Positions 42,453-51,148 of a stretch of 64,000 nt of DNA are shown here, one piece after another. The DNA is from a bacterium (lineage in GTDB: Bacteria; DRYD01). Numbering within the stretch: position 1 is the stretch's first letter; each line of letters opens with the position of its first letter. Where the stretch lies: positions 59,014 through 123,013 of the forward strand of contig JAUQQQ010000007.1 in assembly GCA_030549815.1 (NCBI GenBank), in the 5' to 3' direction. The notes under the pieces were generated by a model. That model was not told the DNA's origin. It searched no databases and worked only from the letters and a program-made list of their open reading frames with translations. The translations under genes and the position numbers were made by a program.

Positions 42453-43667
42453 TCAAGCATTTATAAATTCATCATACTTTTCTTCTAATTTCGGATCCAC
42501 TATTAAAGAAAGCAAATAATCACCAAATTCCCTGGTTGTAGCACCATCATTTCTACCTGTTATAACAACCTTCCTTTCAAATTGATTAGCAACATCAAGA
42601 GCCATATCTATTTTTTTAGCAATACTTTGAAATCCTATATATTCGAGCATCATTGAAGCAGCTTTGATAATGCTGGAAGGATCCGCATAATGTTGCCTAT
42701 TTTCCTGAACCATCCTGGGAGCACTACCATGTATAGCTTCAAACATAGCATATTTACTGCCAATATTAGCAGATCCTGCGGTTCCAACTCCACCTTGTAT
42801 CTCAGCAGCCTCATCTGTTAAAATATCCCCGAAAAGATTAGGTAAAACAAAAACCTGAAATTCACTTCTCCTTTTAACATCTATCAATTTAGCAGTCATT
42901 ATATCAATAAACCAATCATCTGCTTGTATTTCAGGATAATCCCTTGCAATCTCATAGAAAACTTTTAGAAATATACCATCAGTTGTCTTTATAACATTAG
43001 CCTTATTAACAGCAGTTACCCTTTTAAATCCATTATTCTTTGCATATTCAAAAGCCATTTTTATTATTCTTCTACTACCTGCATAACTAATAAGTCTAAA
43101 ATCTATACCAAAAGTGTTTTCAAATTCTATTCCCTTCGATCCAAGAGCATAAAGATCTTCTGTATTTTCCCTAAAAAATATCCAATTAATCTTCTCGTTC
43201 AAAACCTTAACAGGTCTAACATTGGCAAAAAGGTCGAATTCTTTTCTAAGGAAAACATTAGCACTTTCTATATTAGGAATGCCTTCCCCTGCTTTCGGAG
43301 TAGTAGTAGGTCCTTTTAGAAATACATTACATTCCCTAATTTTTTCAAGTACATCGTCAGGAACAGGTTTCATTTCCTTTATTCTTCTTTCTAAAGTCAA
43401 CCCTTCAATATCTTTAAAAATAACATTTCCTTTTTCTATTTCATCTTTTAATAAAATCTGCAATATTCTCTTTGCTTCATCAACTATATAGGGTCCAATG
43501 CCATCTCCCCCGACAAATCCAATTTTAATAGGCCTCAACTTAGTAAAATCAATAAACTCAGTATCAGAAGAAATTTTCTTTACTCTTTCCATTTGTTCTC
43601 TTATAATATCCTCAAAATATTTCTTTGCTTGTTCCCATAAATTATCCTCAATCTTAATTATTTTCAT
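42453..43667 (-). CDS. icd: Isocitrate dehydrogenase (NADP type, IcdA family)
   Basis: About 404 residues. IKIGFVGGDGIGPYIVDEA, GPTTTPKAGEGIPNIESAN (the Ser-Asn substrate loop), FRENTEDLYAL, KANVIKTTDGIFL, VLPNLFGDILTDEAAEI and the C-terminal EAIHGSAPRMV form the isocitrate dehydrogenase signature. AAAGGGGAGAG is well spaced from the ATG at 43667; the GTG-type start at 43703 would add 12 residues and overlap the sigma factor stop. It feeds 2-oxoglutarate and NADPH. Confidence 0.92.
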   Translation of the reverse strand: MKIIKIEDNLWEQAKKYFEDIIREQMERVKKISSDTEFIDFTKLRPIKIGFVGGDGIGPYIVDEAKRILQILLKDEIEKGNVIFKDIEGLTLERRIKEMKPVPDDVLEKIRECNVFLKGPTTTPKAGEGIPNIESANVFLRKEFDLFANVRPVKVLNEKINWIFFRENTEDLYALGSKGIEFENTFGIDFRLISYAGSRRIIKMAFEYAKNNGFKRVTAVNKANVIKTTDGIFLKVFYEIARDYPEIQADDWFIDIMTAKLIDVKRRSEFQVFVLPNLFGDILTDEAAEIQGGVGTAGSANIGSKYAMFEAIHGSAPRMVQENRQHYADPSSIIKAASMMLEYIGFQSIAKKIDMALDVANQFERKVVITGRNDGATTREFGDYLLSLIVDPKLEEKYDEFINA

Positions 43668-43689
43668 ACCACTCTCCCCTTTTACATTC

Positions 43690-44382
43690 TTAAATTTCAG
43701 CATTATCTACAATACTTTTAACTTTCTTTCTTATTCTTTGAAGTGCATTATCAACAGATTTAGAGGGAATGCCCATTTTCTTAGCTATTTCACTATAAGT
43801 AAATCCTTGAGATTTTAATTTTAATATTTCCCTTTCCCTTGGGGTTAATTTAGAAAACAGAGTTTCTTTTATTTTACTTTTCTCAATAAAATCTATTATA
43901 GCATCCTCTATAGATTCCTCCTGATAGGCACCATGTATTATTTTAGAAGGTATAATATAGTCATATAAATTTTTTTCAGTAGATCCTTCATCAAAAATAT
44001 TACTTTCTAGAGAAATTGGATTTTTTAAAATTTTCGATTTATTTCTATTAGAAGACTTTATAGCAGTAGTAATCTGTCTTTGAACACAGAGATTAACAAA
44101 ATTCAAAAAATTACCTTTATTTTTATCAAAATCTTGAATAGCTTTAAGAAATCCTATGTAAGCCTCCTGAACTATATCCTCTCGTTCAGCACCAGGAATG
44201 TAAAAAGGTATAACTTTTGAAAACAAAAATTTAGAATATTTTTTTATTAATACTTTCATCGCTTCTTTATTTCCTTGTTTTGCCAATTCAACAAGTTCCT
44301 CATCACTTAAATTTTCCAATTCATTATTATTAAATATACCTTCAATATTTAATTTATCTTTTTCTTTTCTTTTCTTTGACAT
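43690..44382 (-). CDS. RNA polymerase sigma-70 family factor (SigH-like)
   Basis: 230 residues. Region 2 is VIPFYIPGAEREDIVQEAYIG and FDKNKGNFLNFVNLCVQRQI; region 4 ends with LTPREREILKLKSQGFTYSE, followed by EIAKKMGIPSKSVDNALQRI. The lack of region 1 and 3 fits the Spo0H/SigH-type alternative sigma group. It starts within the ferredoxin stop (TAATG) and ends close to icd, so it is embedded in the energy-metabolism operon and may control it. Confidence 0.9.
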   Translation of the reverse strand: MSKKRKEKDKLNIEGIFNNNELENLSDEELVELAKQGNKEAMKVLIKKYSKFLFSKVIPFYIPGAEREDIVQEAYIGFLKAIQDFDKNKGNFLNFVNLCVQRQITTAIKSSNRNKSKILKNPISLESNIFDEGSTEKNLYDYIIPSKIIHGAYQEESIEDAIIDFIEKSKIKETLFSKLTPREREILKLKSQGFTYSEIAKKMGIPSKSVDNALQRIRKKVKSIVDNAEI

Positions 44383-44771
44383 TATACATTCCCACTTTTC
44401 ACTATAATCCTTTGATCAAAAGTTTTTCTTTCATCATATTCAAAATACTCATCCATCCTGACAACATCCTGTTGATTATACATTGCAAATTCATAAGTAT
44501 TTTCCATTTCAATTACTTTAGTAGGACAAATTTGTTCACAAAGTCCACAAAATATACAAGCACTGACATTTATTTCAAACTTTTCAACTATTGTCCTTCC
44601 CAATTCATCTTGCAATACTTCCATCCTTATAGCTTTAACAGGACAAATTTGAGCACAGTAACCACAAGCAATACAAACACCACTTTCACAACTTAAACAT
44701 CTAATTCCTTCATCTATACTATAATCATTTATATCCACATTATTCCTGACATACTCAGGTAATTTTGCCAT
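44382..44771 (-). CDS. NuoI-like ferredoxin, C-terminal 2x[4Fe-4S] half
   Basis: 129 residues with CIACGYCAQICPVKAI and CIFCGLCEQICPTKVI, then FEFAMYNQQDVVRMDEYF, the normal C-terminal order of NuoI. An additional pair CLSCESG precedes the first cluster. It lacks the N-terminal amphipathic and GxRG part of NuoI, which is instead at the start of the upstream gene. It should pass electrons between the flavin arm and the quinone end of complex I. It is 10 bp downstream of the GltD-type gene. Confidence 0.85.
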   Translation of the reverse strand: MAKLPEYVRNNVDINDYSIDEGIRCLSCESGVCIACGYCAQICPVKAIRMEVLQDELGRTIVEKFEINVSACIFCGLCEQICPTKVIEMENTYEFAMYNQQDVVRMDEYFEYDERKTFDQRIIVKSGNV

Positions 44772-44781
44772 AAATTCCCTC

Positions 44782-46443
44782 CTAAACAGCTACTGCTTTT
44801 CTATAAACTTTATTAACATTAAGAGGTCCCAGTATTTTAACAAAATCTTGGCTTAGAATAGGTGGAGTCTTATTGGTTAAAAAGTAATGAACTTTTTCAG
44901 CAGTTCTATTTCCACTGGCCAAAGCAACTATTGCAGGCTGTGGACCATAGCAAGCTTCACCTGCGGCAAAGACTTTTTTCCTCTTTGTTTGTCCAAACCT
45001 ATAAACAAAGCCATTAGCCATCGTATCAAAACCATCAACGACAATCTCTCCTCTCGGCCCAACAATATCCTTCGGAGCAAACGGAATATCTATATCTCTT
45101 GAAACAGCTAATATTATAGTATCACATGGTATAACAAATTCTTCGTTTGTTCTGATTATTTTTTTCCTACCATTAGGCAAAAGAGGACCATAAACACATT
45201 TGGCAACTTTTAGACCTTTGATATTATTATTTTCATCAATAACAACCTCAAAAGGCATAACTTGGCAAATAAATTCAATATCATCATCTTCTTCAGCTTC
45301 AACTTTTTCTTCTTCGCTAACAGGTATATCTTCCCTGGCTAATATATCAACAATAGTAACTTTATCGGAGAAAACTTTTTTACAAGTCCTTGCAGCATCT
45401 ATACCTGTTCCACCTCCACCAATAACAACAACTTCCTTACCTATCTTATAAGTTCTTTGTCCCGTATTCCAATCTTCTAAAAACCATTCAGCTTGAATCA
45501 AATTGACCTTCTCAGCATTTTTCAAATTCAATCTTCTTGGCTTAGTTGCACCAGCTGCAATAATGACCGCATCATAATTTTCTTCTAAATCACTAAACAA
45601 TATTGCACAAGAAGATAGATGATTTATTTGGTCTTTATAATTTTCCAATTCCTTTACAGAAACAATATTTTGATATTTTTCTTTTTCTTCATCCCCTATA
45701 ATAGTAACATTATAAAAAATTCTTCCATTTTCAGTAAAAGTTATTAGATTTTCGTATTCTTTATTCATTAAATCCTTATCCAACCTAAAGAAAGCAACTC
45801 CAGAATACAGGTATCCTCCACAAAAATTGAATTTTTCAAACAAATCAACTTTATGTCCGAATCTGAGTAATCTATGAGCAGCAGCAATACCTGCAGGCCC
45901 TGCTCCTATAACGGCTATTCTCTTATTAGTTGGTTCAGAAACGATTGTATATTTAATAGTTTCCTTTCCCCGGTAATAATTTTTAATATTATACTCACTG
46001 ATCGCTTTTTTTATTAATCTAATAGATATTGGTTTATGATCCTGCACTCCTCTACTACATGTGGTTTCACAAGGAGCAGTACATAAATTACCAAAACAAA
46101 AAGCAGTGGGATTATTAACAGTTTCTTCACTTAAAGATTTTATAAAATTACCCTCTCCTGCTAACATTACATATCCTCTTGCATCAACATTTGCAGGACA
46201 TCCTCTTACACAAGGTGGTAAATTAAAAGAATAATTCAAATAATTTGTTCTCTTATATATTGTTTCAACAGTATTAAATGCTCTAACTCTAACTTTTCCT
46301 CTCCATCTTGCAAATGGTTCTCTTATAGTCAAAGGATAATTAACCGTATATATTGGTTCTTTCAAAAAATACCTATAGGTTATATTCAATCCCTCTATTA
46401 ATCTTCTTAATCCATCAGCCAAGAAATTTAGAGTTCCAATCAT
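44782..46443 (-). CDS. NuoI N-terminal segment fused to a GltD-type flavoprotein
   Basis: 553 residues. The first 50 (LIEGLNITYRYFLKEP, YTVNYPL, REPFARWRGKVRV) match the N-terminus of NuoI, which anchors the ferredoxin to the membrane arm. After about residue 70 it becomes GltD-like: PPCVRGCPANVD and FCFGNLCTAPCETTC for the clusters, AVIGAGPAGIAAAHRL for FAD, EVVVIGGGGTGIDAARTC for NAD(P), and AAGEACYGPQPAIVALASGN at the end. NAD(P)H oxidation feeding the NuoI clusters is likely. It is between nuoH and the NuoI ferredoxin half. Confidence 0.88.
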   Translation of the reverse strand: MIGTLNFLADGLRRLIEGLNITYRYFLKEPIYTVNYPLTIREPFARWRGKVRVRAFNTVETIYKRTNYLNYSFNLPPCVRGCPANVDARGYVMLAGEGNFIKSLSEETVNNPTAFCFGNLCTAPCETTCSRGVQDHKPISIRLIKKAISEYNIKNYYRGKETIKYTIVSEPTNKRIAVIGAGPAGIAAAHRLLRFGHKVDLFEKFNFCGGYLYSGVAFFRLDKDLMNKEYENLITFTENGRIFYNVTIIGDEEKEKYQNIVSVKELENYKDQINHLSSCAILFSDLEENYDAVIIAAGATKPRRLNLKNAEKVNLIQAEWFLEDWNTGQRTYKIGKEVVVIGGGGTGIDAARTCKKVFSDKVTIVDILAREDIPVSEEEKVEAEEDDDIEFICQVMPFEVVIDENNNIKGLKVAKCVYGPLLPNGRKKIIRTNEEFVIPCDTIILAVSRDIDIPFAPKDIVGPRGEIVVDGFDTMANGFVYRFGQTKRKKVFAAGEACYGPQPAIVALASGNRTAEKVHYFLTNKTPPILSQDFVKILGPLNVNKVYRKAVAV

Positions 46444-46458
46444 ATTAATCTCCTCTCC

Positions 46459-47820
46459 CTATGTAAATTTTGGGATATTTCTATACTTTGTTGATAATTT
46501 AACATTTCTTTTAGAAGCCAAATAAACAACAAAAGCAAATAAAATCCAAGAAAGTACAGGAATCTTATTAAATAACAGGACATCAATAGCAGAAACCATC
46601 ATTGAAATAAGAGTTATTGGAATAAATGCCTTCCAAGCCAAATCCATAAGATGGTCTATTCTTATTCTTGGATAAGTCCATCTAAAGAACATTATCAAAC
46701 CAACCACAACAAAAGCTTTTAATATGATCCAAATAAAATTATCATTTATAGCCATAATATAACCATAAATTCCAATGCTTTGAAGCAAAGGAGAAAGTAA
46801 ATTAAGTATTGAGTGAGGAATAAGAGAATATCCCCCTAAAAATATCGTTGCAATAATTGCACTATTAAAAAACAAATATCCATATTCCGCTAAATAAAAT
46901 AAAGCAAAGGTCATTGAACTGTATTCAGTAACAAATCCTGCAACCAATTCAGATTCAGCTTCTGGTAAATCAAAAGGAGCTCTATTGTTTTCAGCAACCA
47001 TAGACCACAAGAATATCACAAACATTAAAGGACTATAGAAAATCAACCAAAAATGATCATTTTGAAAACTAACTATATCAACTATTTTGAAACTACCCGT
47101 AAAAACCATAACAGCGAGAAAAGATAGAAGAAGAGGAATTTCGTAACTAAGCATTTGAGCAACTGTTCTCAAACCACCTAAAAGAGAATATTTATTGTTA
47201 GAAGCCCAAGCAGCCAAAACAAGAGATAAAACCATATAACTTGAAACAGCAAAAATAAATAACAATCCAACATCAAGGTTACCTAATAAAATGTAGTTAT
47301 TCGAAAAAGGAAACATCCCAAAAGCAACAACTACCGTTGTAAAAGCAAGTATAGGAGAAAGAATATACAAAAACGGGTAAGATCCTTGGGGAATCATTAT
47401 TTCTTTTTGTATTAGTTTAATAACATCAGCTATAGGTTGAACCAATCCCCCTAACCACATATTTTTAGAACCTGCTTTTAAAAGAAAAGGTAAATTAACC
47501 AAAGTAGGCCCCATCCTACCTTGTATCTTAGCAGACAATTTTCTTTCTATCCAAACATTAACAATAACACTAACCATAAGCACCGTGATAACTAAGATAA
47601 TACCTATAACAGAAGTAGCAATAACCATTGGCAAATTACCAAAATTCTTCCATATACCACCATTAACACCTAAAATATTATTAATCAAAGCCAAAACTCC
47701 AAGCATATCCATTAAATAGTAAATAGGTAAAATTAATAAAATTAAAGCAAAAGAGATAAGAAAATAAAAAACGATTGTTTTGATTGTAAAATTGACAAAT
47801 CTTAAGATATCATTTTTCAT
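46459..47820 (-). CDS. nuoH: NADH-quinone oxidoreductase subunit H
   Basis: A 453-residue membrane protein with about nine helices. NVWIERKLSAKIQGRMGPT, GLVQPIADVIKLIQKE, FSLWSMVAENNRAPFDLPEA-like residues (LWSMVAENNRAPFDLPEAE) and the ELVAGFVTEYSSMTFALFYL block identify NuoH, the quinone-site subunit. It is about 100 residues longer than the E. coli form, mainly at the N-terminus (residues 1-75) and C-terminus. No other membrane-arm genes are nearby, so the rest of complex I must be elsewhere. It starts the operon. Confidence 0.93.
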   Translation of the reverse strand: MKNDILRFVNFTIKTIVFYFLISFALILLILPIYYLMDMLGVLALINNILGVNGGIWKNFGNLPMVIATSVIGIILVITVLMVSVIVNVWIERKLSAKIQGRMGPTLVNLPFLLKAGSKNMWLGGLVQPIADVIKLIQKEIMIPQGSYPFLYILSPILAFTTVVVAFGMFPFSNNYILLGNLDVGLLFIFAVSSYMVLSLVLAAWASNNKYSLLGGLRTVAQMLSYEIPLLLSFLAVMVFTGSFKIVDIVSFQNDHFWLIFYSPLMFVIFLWSMVAENNRAPFDLPEAESELVAGFVTEYSSMTFALFYLAEYGYLFFNSAIIATIFLGGYSLIPHSILNLLSPLLQSIGIYGYIMAINDNFIWIILKAFVVVGLIMFFRWTYPRIRIDHLMDLAWKAFIPITLISMMVSAIDVLLFNKIPVLSWILFAFVVYLASKRNVKLSTKYRNIPKFT

Positions 47821-48031
47821 TCGTTAAACCTCCCTTACTAAATCAAAAATACATCGACATTTTTCTCATAATATTTTTCTCCAGCAAAAAACTTTATCCT
47901 TTATTAAATCACAAAATACCAAAACATATTTAAAATTTAGATATAAATTCTACATTTTTTAACATTTTTTTTACAATCTAAGAGAAAAAAGTAAATTATT
48001 AAAAAATAAAAAAAATAAGGAGGTGAAAAAT
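47821..48031. promoter_or_regulatory. Divergent intergenic region, nuoH and the Tyr/Gly-rich gene
   Basis: About 200 bp of very AT-rich sequence with no gene. It must contain two divergent promoters. Toward the small gene, ACATTTTTTAAC, TTTTTTACAATC and then a strong AAGGAGGTG ribosome-binding site are seen. The exact promoter boxes cannot be fixed. Confidence 0.35.
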
Positions 48032-48247
48032 ATGAAAATAAATGGATACAACTTATACGTGGCTAATAACAATAAAAAAACTCCCGATTATCCACAGAAA
48101 AATGATAATGTAGATGGATATGGGAAGGAAGAATCCAATAGTCCAGATTACTACGATTACACAGATGAGTATGCCGGTGGAGGCGGTGGAAATTCTTACG
48201 AATACAGTGGCCCCGATGGTACTTACGATTATGACCCATATCACTAA
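48032..48247 (+). CDS. Small Tyr/Asp/Gly-rich protein
   Basis: 71 residues starting MKINGYNLYVANNN, with a strong AAGGAGGTG six bases before the ATG (48032; a GTG at 48023 overlaps that site). The last 40 residues are made of Asp-Tyr, Glu-Tyr and a run of five glycines (YAGGGGGNSY), ending TYDYDPYH. There is no signal peptide, cysteine or recognisable domain. It could be an adhesive or structural peptide, or a precursor peptide, but neither is shown. It has its own promoter region and converges on the hydrogenase protease gene. Confidence 0.65.
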   Translation: MKINGYNLYVANNNKKTPDYPQKNDNVDGYGKEESNSPDYYDYTDEYAGGGGGNSYEYSGPDGTYDYDPYH

Positions 48248-48334
48248 ACAAATAAATATAAATAGTAGAAGAAATCATTAAAACAATAAATCGAAAAGAT
48301 TGGAAAAGATCTAGTTTATATATTCTCCTTTCCC

Positions 48335-48766
48335 TTATAATTTTATTTTTCTATCGATAAAATTTTTTAGAAATTCGATAGCTTTGTTCATATTTTTAAT
48401 ACATTCTGGACTTAATTCATTTTTCCAAGAAAAATCATATCCCCTTATCTTTAAAATATATCCCTCCAAATTACTGTTATAGTACTTTGCAAGGGAAAAA
48501 ATATTTTTTAGGGAAATGTGATGAGAAAAAGAAGATAATTTTTCGACACTTTCCATTTTTTCAAAAGAAAAACAATCTACATCTAAAGATGCATCAACAA
48601 ATATGACCATATCAAATTTTACTATCTTATCAATCAAATCAAAGTCAGGATAATTAATAACTATCTTTTCAATTTGATCATATTTAAAATCTTCAACAAA
48701 TTTTATTCCTAATCCATCGTCAGCTCTTAATTCATTACCAACACCAACAAGTAAAATCGTTTTCAC
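48335..48766 (-). CDS. Hydrogenase maturation protease (HycI/HybD, M52)
   Basis: 143 residues. LVGVGNELRADDGLG has the Asp that senses nickel, VIFVDASLDVD the second ligand and FSHHISLKNIF the His. It cuts the C-terminal tail of the [NiFe]-hydrogenase large subunit after nickel insertion. It starts with GTG. No hydrogenase structural gene is in the window; hypA and its ATPase are 11 kb away. It is the last gene in a run from the phosphodiesterase-fold gene at 52030. Confidence 0.88.
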   Translation of the reverse strand: MKTILLVGVGNELRADDGLGIKFVEDFKYDQIEKIVINYPDFDLIDKIVKFDMVIFVDASLDVDCFSFEKMESVEKLSSFSHHISLKNIFSLAKYYNSNLEGYILKIRGYDFSWKNELSPECIKNMNKAIEFLKNFIDRKIKL

Positions 48767-48774
48767 TTTTATAT

Positions 48775-49437
48775 CTATTTTTTATACAAATTTTCAATAA
48801 TATGCAGTAGATAAGGAGGTATTCTCTGAGGTTTTGAAAAATTTTTAAGCAAATAATTTATTTTTGCTATTTCTTCACAAGAAAAACTTAAATCAACACA
48901 TCTATCAACATTATCCGAAAAAACAACAAGTCCATGATTTCTCATTAAAACAACTGCCTCCTTAACATTCCCCAGCTCCTTTTTAACTTTTTTAACAACT
49001 TCAATCCCCAACTCTTTAGTCCCTGGAGTTATATACTTAACATAAACGATCTTTTTTATTTTTAGGTAATATTCAGGTAGTAAAGAAAGCTCTATTTTCT
49101 TTTTTGTGCAAGAAAAAATACAACAAAATAAAGGATGTGTATGAACAACACAATTTACTCCATCAAAATTACGATATATTTCCAAATGCAAATTTATCTC
49201 ACTTGTTTGTTTATTACCATCTATTAGATTATTGTCCAAATCAACAACAGAAATTTTTTCTACATCCAATAATTTTTTTCTAATAGAAGTTGGAGTGCAG
49301 AAAACCAGCCCCCCTTCCCTTACACTAATATTACCCGAAAAGGAAGGGAAAAAATAATCCCCTAATTCATCTATTACTTTCTTTATTTTAATCCAGGACG
49401 ATATCTTCGTCTCTTGATTTATCATATTTTTTAGCAA
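48775..49437 (-). CDS. Class II aldolase/adducin family protein
   Basis: About 216-220 residues. FSGNISVREGGLVFCTPT, VVHTHPLFCCIF (zinc His-x-His), and VVLMRNHGLVVFSD (third His), with a catalytic Glu in SLLPEYYLK, are those of L-fuculose-phosphate or ribulose-phosphate 4-epimerase-like aldolases. The substrate is unknown. The start is uncertain: TTG 49437 or ATG 49425; both overlap the preceding M4-like gene by more than 30 bp with a shift of frame. Confidence 0.88.
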   Translation of the reverse strand: MLKNMINQETKISSWIKIKKVIDELGDYFFPSFSGNISVREGGLVFCTPTSIRKKLLDVEKISVVDLDNNLIDGNKQTSEINLHLEIYRNFDGVNCVVHTHPLFCCIFSCTKKKIELSLLPEYYLKIKKIVYVKYITPGTKELGIEVVKKVKKELGNVKEAVVLMRNHGLVVFSDNVDRCVDLSFSCEEIAKINYLLKNFSKPQRIPPYLLHIIENLYKK

Positions 49438-51133
49438 TTATATTAGCATAATCTTGCATATAAGATACTTTTTCAAGAGAAGGTTTCTCAATATTAGAAT
49501 AAATAAGGTTCAAGTTTTTGTCAAGTACTAACAATACTCCACCTAATACAGGAACTTCTTTCCCATCAAACATAACTCCAACAGGATAAGTAAAAGTAGC
49601 TTCAATATTGATTCCTCCATTCATTCCAGGAACAACATTAGCTTTTAGATCATTAATAATAGAAAAATCTGGAAAAGTTTTCTTCAATATTTCCAATAAC
49701 TTTCCACTTATATCATTACCTCTTAACAAATCATCTTTTAAAGTCGACAAATCAATATTTTTCGAATCTTCTATTTCTTTTTTTATATCATCTAAGGACA
49801 CTTTTAATAATCCACTTTCATTTGCAGCTTTTACCAGGAAATTTGATAACTTTGAGTCATTATAGAGTATATCTGCTACGATAAATGATTTATAAAATTC
49901 AGGCATTGTAGATGTAGCAACAGGTGAAATTTTTGTACCTATGGAAAAGACTTTAAAAAACTCATCGGCCGCTTCTTTTACATTTCCTACACTTTTAGCA
50001 TATTCACTAAAAGCTTTATAAAAAGTTGTACTTAAAGGTAAAGAATAATGATGAGGCTCCTTTTCATCTGTACTTAATTCCTTATAATCCTTATAATTAA
50101 CCAAAGAACTAAGTTCCCTAATTGGTTTATTTACATTTATCTGACTAATATCTCCATAAGGATTATTTTTAAGAATTTGTTTTTCTACTTCCAATTGGGT
50201 ATAAATAGCAGGCCCGAAATATTCAGATATTGAAGAAATAAAATTTGGTTTATAAAGATCATCAATATTAACACTTATATTAGGATCTTTAGCAGCTGCC
50301 AAAAATGCGTTAATATCTCCAAAAGCTTCATGAACAGCAGCAGATTCCAAATGAAAAGTATTATGAATATAAAGTGGTCTCAATTTATCTAAAGTTGCAT
50401 GCCCAACTTCATGAAAAACAACATCACTATCCTGAGAAGCATTATAAACTTTTCCATCTTTATAGGAAACAAAAGTACCAAGAGACAAAATATTCTTAGA
50501 AGGAATGTAAGCAGCATTAGTTATAAACTTTTTAAAATAATCTTGCCCTAACAAGTCAATCCCCACAGAATCAAAAAACTTTTCTTGGATTCCCTTCTGC
50601 CATTCAACTACATTCTTTTCAATACTGTAAGCAGTTACAAATGAGGAATAAAGAATAGATTTCGGTTTTATATTTGTTAAATCATTACCACTTGTCGGTA
50701 AATTAGACATTTCTTGTTTTACCTTATCATACTGTTTTAAAACATTAATAGTATGATCAGTCTTTATAATATAGGCTTTTGATGGAAAAGATTTGATCAG
50801 ATCCTGAATAAATTTTTCTTTTACAGAATCGCTTTTTTGCTTTTCTGTAGTATCGATGGTTTTATTCTTTTCTGACTTTTCCTTTGATATTTTTATTAAG
50901 CTCGAAGAAAAAATATTTTGTTTTATGTATTCTTTCAATTTATCCTCATTTTTCTCCAAAATAAACTCTCTTATCTCAAGCTTTGAAGGCAAAGTAGTTT
51001 TATAAAACTTATCCTCATTTTGAGGATGATAATTAATAGTTGGATTATCAAATTCCGCAACTTTTTCAGAAACATCATACATAATCTTAGGTAAAACACC
51101 ATTCAATAAATTTTGTATCTGTAAATTAAACAA
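49388..51133 (-). CDS. M4/thermolysin-like metallopeptidase without signal peptide
   Basis: 581 residues. The active site VVFHEVGHATLDKLRPLY (about residue 240) has HExxH, and AAVHEAFGDINAFL about 28 residues later provides the third ligand Glu and Asp, as in gluzincins. Regions before and after are of unknown family. No signal peptide or propeptide cue is visible; it starts MFNLQIQNLLNGVLPK. The next gene upstream, also without a signal, is a phosphodiesterase-fold protein. Secretion by a nonstandard route or an intracellular role are both open. Confidence 0.78.
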   Translation of the reverse strand: MFNLQIQNLLNGVLPKIMYDVSEKVAEFDNPTINYHPQNEDKFYKTTLPSKLEIREFILEKNEDKLKEYIKQNIFSSSLIKISKEKSEKNKTIDTTEKQKSDSVKEKFIQDLIKSFPSKAYIIKTDHTINVLKQYDKVKQEMSNLPTSGNDLTNIKPKSILYSSFVTAYSIEKNVVEWQKGIQEKFFDSVGIDLLGQDYFKKFITNAAYIPSKNILSLGTFVSYKDGKVYNASQDSDVVFHEVGHATLDKLRPLYIHNTFHLESAAVHEAFGDINAFLAAAKDPNISVNIDDLYKPNFISSISEYFGPAIYTQLEVEKQILKNNPYGDISQINVNKPIRELSSLVNYKDYKELSTDEKEPHHYSLPLSTTFYKAFSEYAKSVGNVKEAADEFFKVFSIGTKISPVATSTMPEFYKSFIVADILYNDSKLSNFLVKAANESGLLKVSLDDIKKEIEDSKNIDLSTLKDDLLRGNDISGKLLEILKKTFPDFSIINDLKANVVPGMNGGINIEATFTYPVGVMFDGKEVPVLGGVLLVLDKNLNLIYSNIEKPSLEKVSYMQDYANIIAKKYDKSRDEDIVLD

Positions 51134-51148
51134 TTCAATCCCTCCCTT

